From QFOX01 sp044237845 (GTDB lineage: Bacteria > Pseudomonadota > Alphaproteobacteria > Rickettsiales > UBA3002): a stretch of 6,629 bases of DNA. The notes beneath the pieces are model-generated. The model did not search any database, was not told the DNA's origin, and was given only the letters and a program-made list of their open reading frames with translations. Every line of letters starts with the position of its first letter. Within the stretch, counting starts at the first letter, position 1. The translations under genes and the position numbers were made by a program. The DNA lies in contig JBIIEL010000053.1 of NCBI GenBank assembly GCA_044237845.1, positions 1 to 6,629 on the forward strand, given 5' to 3'. Shown one piece after another: positions 5,949 through 6,629 of the stretch.

Positions 5949-5954
5949 CACCCC

Positions 5955-6269
5955 ATGTCACTACCCGCACACACGGCCGTTGAGATCACCAAAAAAGGTG
6001 ACAGCCTCGATATCTGGGTCGATGCCAACAATAACGGCGAACGCGACGACGACGACGTTAATATCTACGTCACCGCAGGCGGCGGGTTCTACACCACCAG
6101 CCCCACTTTCAAACACGCGCTCGATACCGTCATCCAGAACCGGATTAAAGAACTGGCCGTGATGCTGCTCAACGAACCCCACACTGCCCGCGCAGTGGAA
6201 AGCACGCTGTGCGACCTCGCCCTCGAGCTGGTCGTGAAGGCACAGGCGGATGGGGAAGCGGCAGCTTAG
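5955..6269 (+). CDS. small conserved-looking cytosolic protein with EF-hand-like acidic loop, function unknown
   Basis: I do not recognise a family for this 104-residue protein. It has no signal peptide or membrane segment. Residues 8-22 and 35-47 look like beta strands (VEITKKGDSLDIWV and VNIYVTAGGGFYT) on either side of the loop DANNNGERDDDD (23-34). That loop fits the calcium-binding spacing of EF-hand or dockerin-type loops (D1, N3, N5, G6, D9, D12), although the flanks look like strands rather than helices. The C-terminal half (about 52-98) is predicted helical. Its own strong ribosome site and the CtrA-type box upstream suggest an independently regulated gene divergent from nuo. Metal binding is an inference. 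Composition matches the nuo genes, so it looks native. Confidence 0.8.
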   Translation: MSLPAHTAVEITKKGDSLDIWVDANNNGERDDDDVNIYVTAGGGFYTTSPTFKHALDTVIQNRIKELAVMLLNEPHTARAVESTLCDLALELVVKAQADGEAAA

Positions 6270-6287
6270 CTGCTACTAATAAGCTTC
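6255..6287 (+). other. nested inverted repeat at the end of the 104-residue protein gene
   Basis: An inner stem GCAGC-TTA-GCTGC (6261-6273) spans the TAG stop, and an outer pair GAAGC/GCTTC (6255-6259 and 6283-6287) encloses it. There is no T run after it, so a Rho-independent terminator is not supported. It may be an RNA-stabilising structure or chance. Confidence 0.2.
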
Positions 6288-6459
6288 TTGGAAGGGTGGA
6301 TGGCTCACGGGTTGAAGCCTGACTATTTGCTGCAACCTTTTGTGACAGCAATTTCTTGCCAATCACCAAAAAAATCTACTCGTATTTCTACTCGCATATG
6401 CCTTGGCTTTTAGCGTGCATTATTGGAAGGCATTGGATAGATTCCCTTCATTGCAGGTG
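6270..6459 (+). other. AT-rich stretch with possible broken N-terminal coding segment
   Basis: This stretch has no confident gene. A short frame from ATG 6300 (preceded by GGAAGGG) encodes 37 residues and stops at 6413. Through a run of seven A (6368-6374) it lies next to the hydrophobic frame described for the following gene. Loss of one A would join the two into a single membrane-anchored protein. No terminator or promoter of good quality was found here. Confidence 0.3.
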
Positions 6460-6629
6460 ATGATAAAATTAGAAATCAAAGAAGAACCTATGTTCGTTGA
6501 GCCAAAAAACAGAGAGTCGCGACCTGAAATACTTGGTCTCACTATGCAGCAATCTGAGCTGTACACCCTCAAATACATCAAGCCAATAAACGTAGCTCTC
6601 TTTGGAGTTGAAGCGCTTCTTGCCGCATT
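6460..6629 (+). CDS. 5' part of an unidentified gene, runs off the right edge
   Basis: From ATG at 6460 the frame stays open to the window end, giving 56 complete codons beginning MIKLEIKEEPMFVEPKNRES and later TMQQSELYTLKYIKPINVALFGVEALLAA. I do not recognise it. The same frame is open upstream back to 6346 and there encodes a hydrophobic stretch (NLLVFLLAYALAFSVHYW, 6373-6426) that looks like a membrane anchor, but it contains no ATG. The true start may therefore be upstream, at TTG 6403 or GTG 6415, or in another frame before an A7 run (see findings). The ATG at 6460 has AGG only two bases ahead, a poor ribosome site. The region is AT-richer than the nuo genes (20/60 G+C at 6421-6480 by hand count). 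Confidence 0.45.
   Translation, partial: MIKLEIKEEPMFVEPKNRESRPEILGLTMQQSELYTLKYIKPINVALFGVEALLAA

Larger units (their letters stand above)
5756..5954. promoter_or_regulatory. divergent intergenic region between nuoA and the small EF-loop gene
   Basis: This 199-bp stretch must contain the promoter for the nuo operon (leftward) and for the 104-residue protein gene (rightward). Rightward, TATGGT at 5924-5929 is a plausible -10 element; no good -35 matches, but a CtrA-type box sits where -35 would be. Leftward, TATAAG (minus strand, 5789-5784) is a possible -10 for nuoA without a recognisable -35, giving a leader of about 20 bases; this is weak. Two further elements, the CtrA-type box and a palindrome, are listed separately. 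Confidence 0.5.

Noticed and set aside
5619..5951. 110-codon minus-strand open frame upstream of nuoA
   Set aside because: It overlaps the start of nuoA in another frame and runs across the regulatory region, with no family resemblance and no ribosome site.
1..6629. tRNA, rRNA, riboswitch, CRISPR array, transposase, attachment site, or defence system
   Set aside because: No cloverleaf, conserved rRNA segment, regularly spaced repeats, recombinase or defence-type domain was seen in reading either strand.

Overview
The window is a stretch of alphaproteobacterial-type chromosome. Most of it is the start of a respiratory complex I (NADH:quinone oxidoreductase) operon on the minus strand. In reading direction (right to left) the order is nuoA (5755-5390), nuoB, nuoC, a GNAT acetyltransferase, a secreted cysteine-containing protein of unknown function, nuoD, nuoE, a secreted protein with a DUF3298/RsiV-like C-terminal region, and the first 50 codons of nuoF, which runs off the left edge. 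The alphaproteobacterial assignment is an inference. It rests on the NuoE tail (GPQ...SEPAGGLTTLT), the MLRDxDRIFTNLYG start of NuoF, and a CtrA-type box in the intergenic region. The genus cannot be named from this sequence.

The five complete Nuo proteins are full length and keep their diagnostic residues: the NuoB Cys60/Cys61/Cys125/Cys155 set for cluster N2, the NuoE Cys98/103/139/143 set for cluster N1a, the NuoD quinone-site His and Tyr, and the NuoA loop Cys and FDLE motif. Genes are packed very tightly, with 1-2 nt gaps or overlaps of the GTGA, ATGA and TAATG type. The three non-nuo genes are therefore built into one polycistronic, translationally coupled unit. The 272-residue secreted protein is clearly more AT-rich than its neighbours and looks like a later arrival that was fitted seamlessly between the GNAT gene and nuoD.

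To the right, a 199-bp divergent intergenic region (5756-5954) separates nuoA from a small plus-strand gene encoding a 104-residue protein with an EF-hand-like acidic loop. This region holds TTAACGAATCTTTAAC, an exact match to the CtrA box TTAA-N7-TTAAC readable in both directions, with a GANTC (CcrM-type) methylation site in its spacer. It also holds a 12-bp perfect palindrome. A plausible model is cell-cycle control of the small gene and perhaps of the nuo operon.

Beyond 6270 the DNA is AT-richer. It contains the 5' part of another plus-strand reading frame that leaves the window. The start of that gene is unclear, and an A7 run may mark a frameshift joining an upstream short ORF to a membrane-anchored protein. 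No tRNA, rRNA, CRISPR array, insertion sequence or phage gene was seen.
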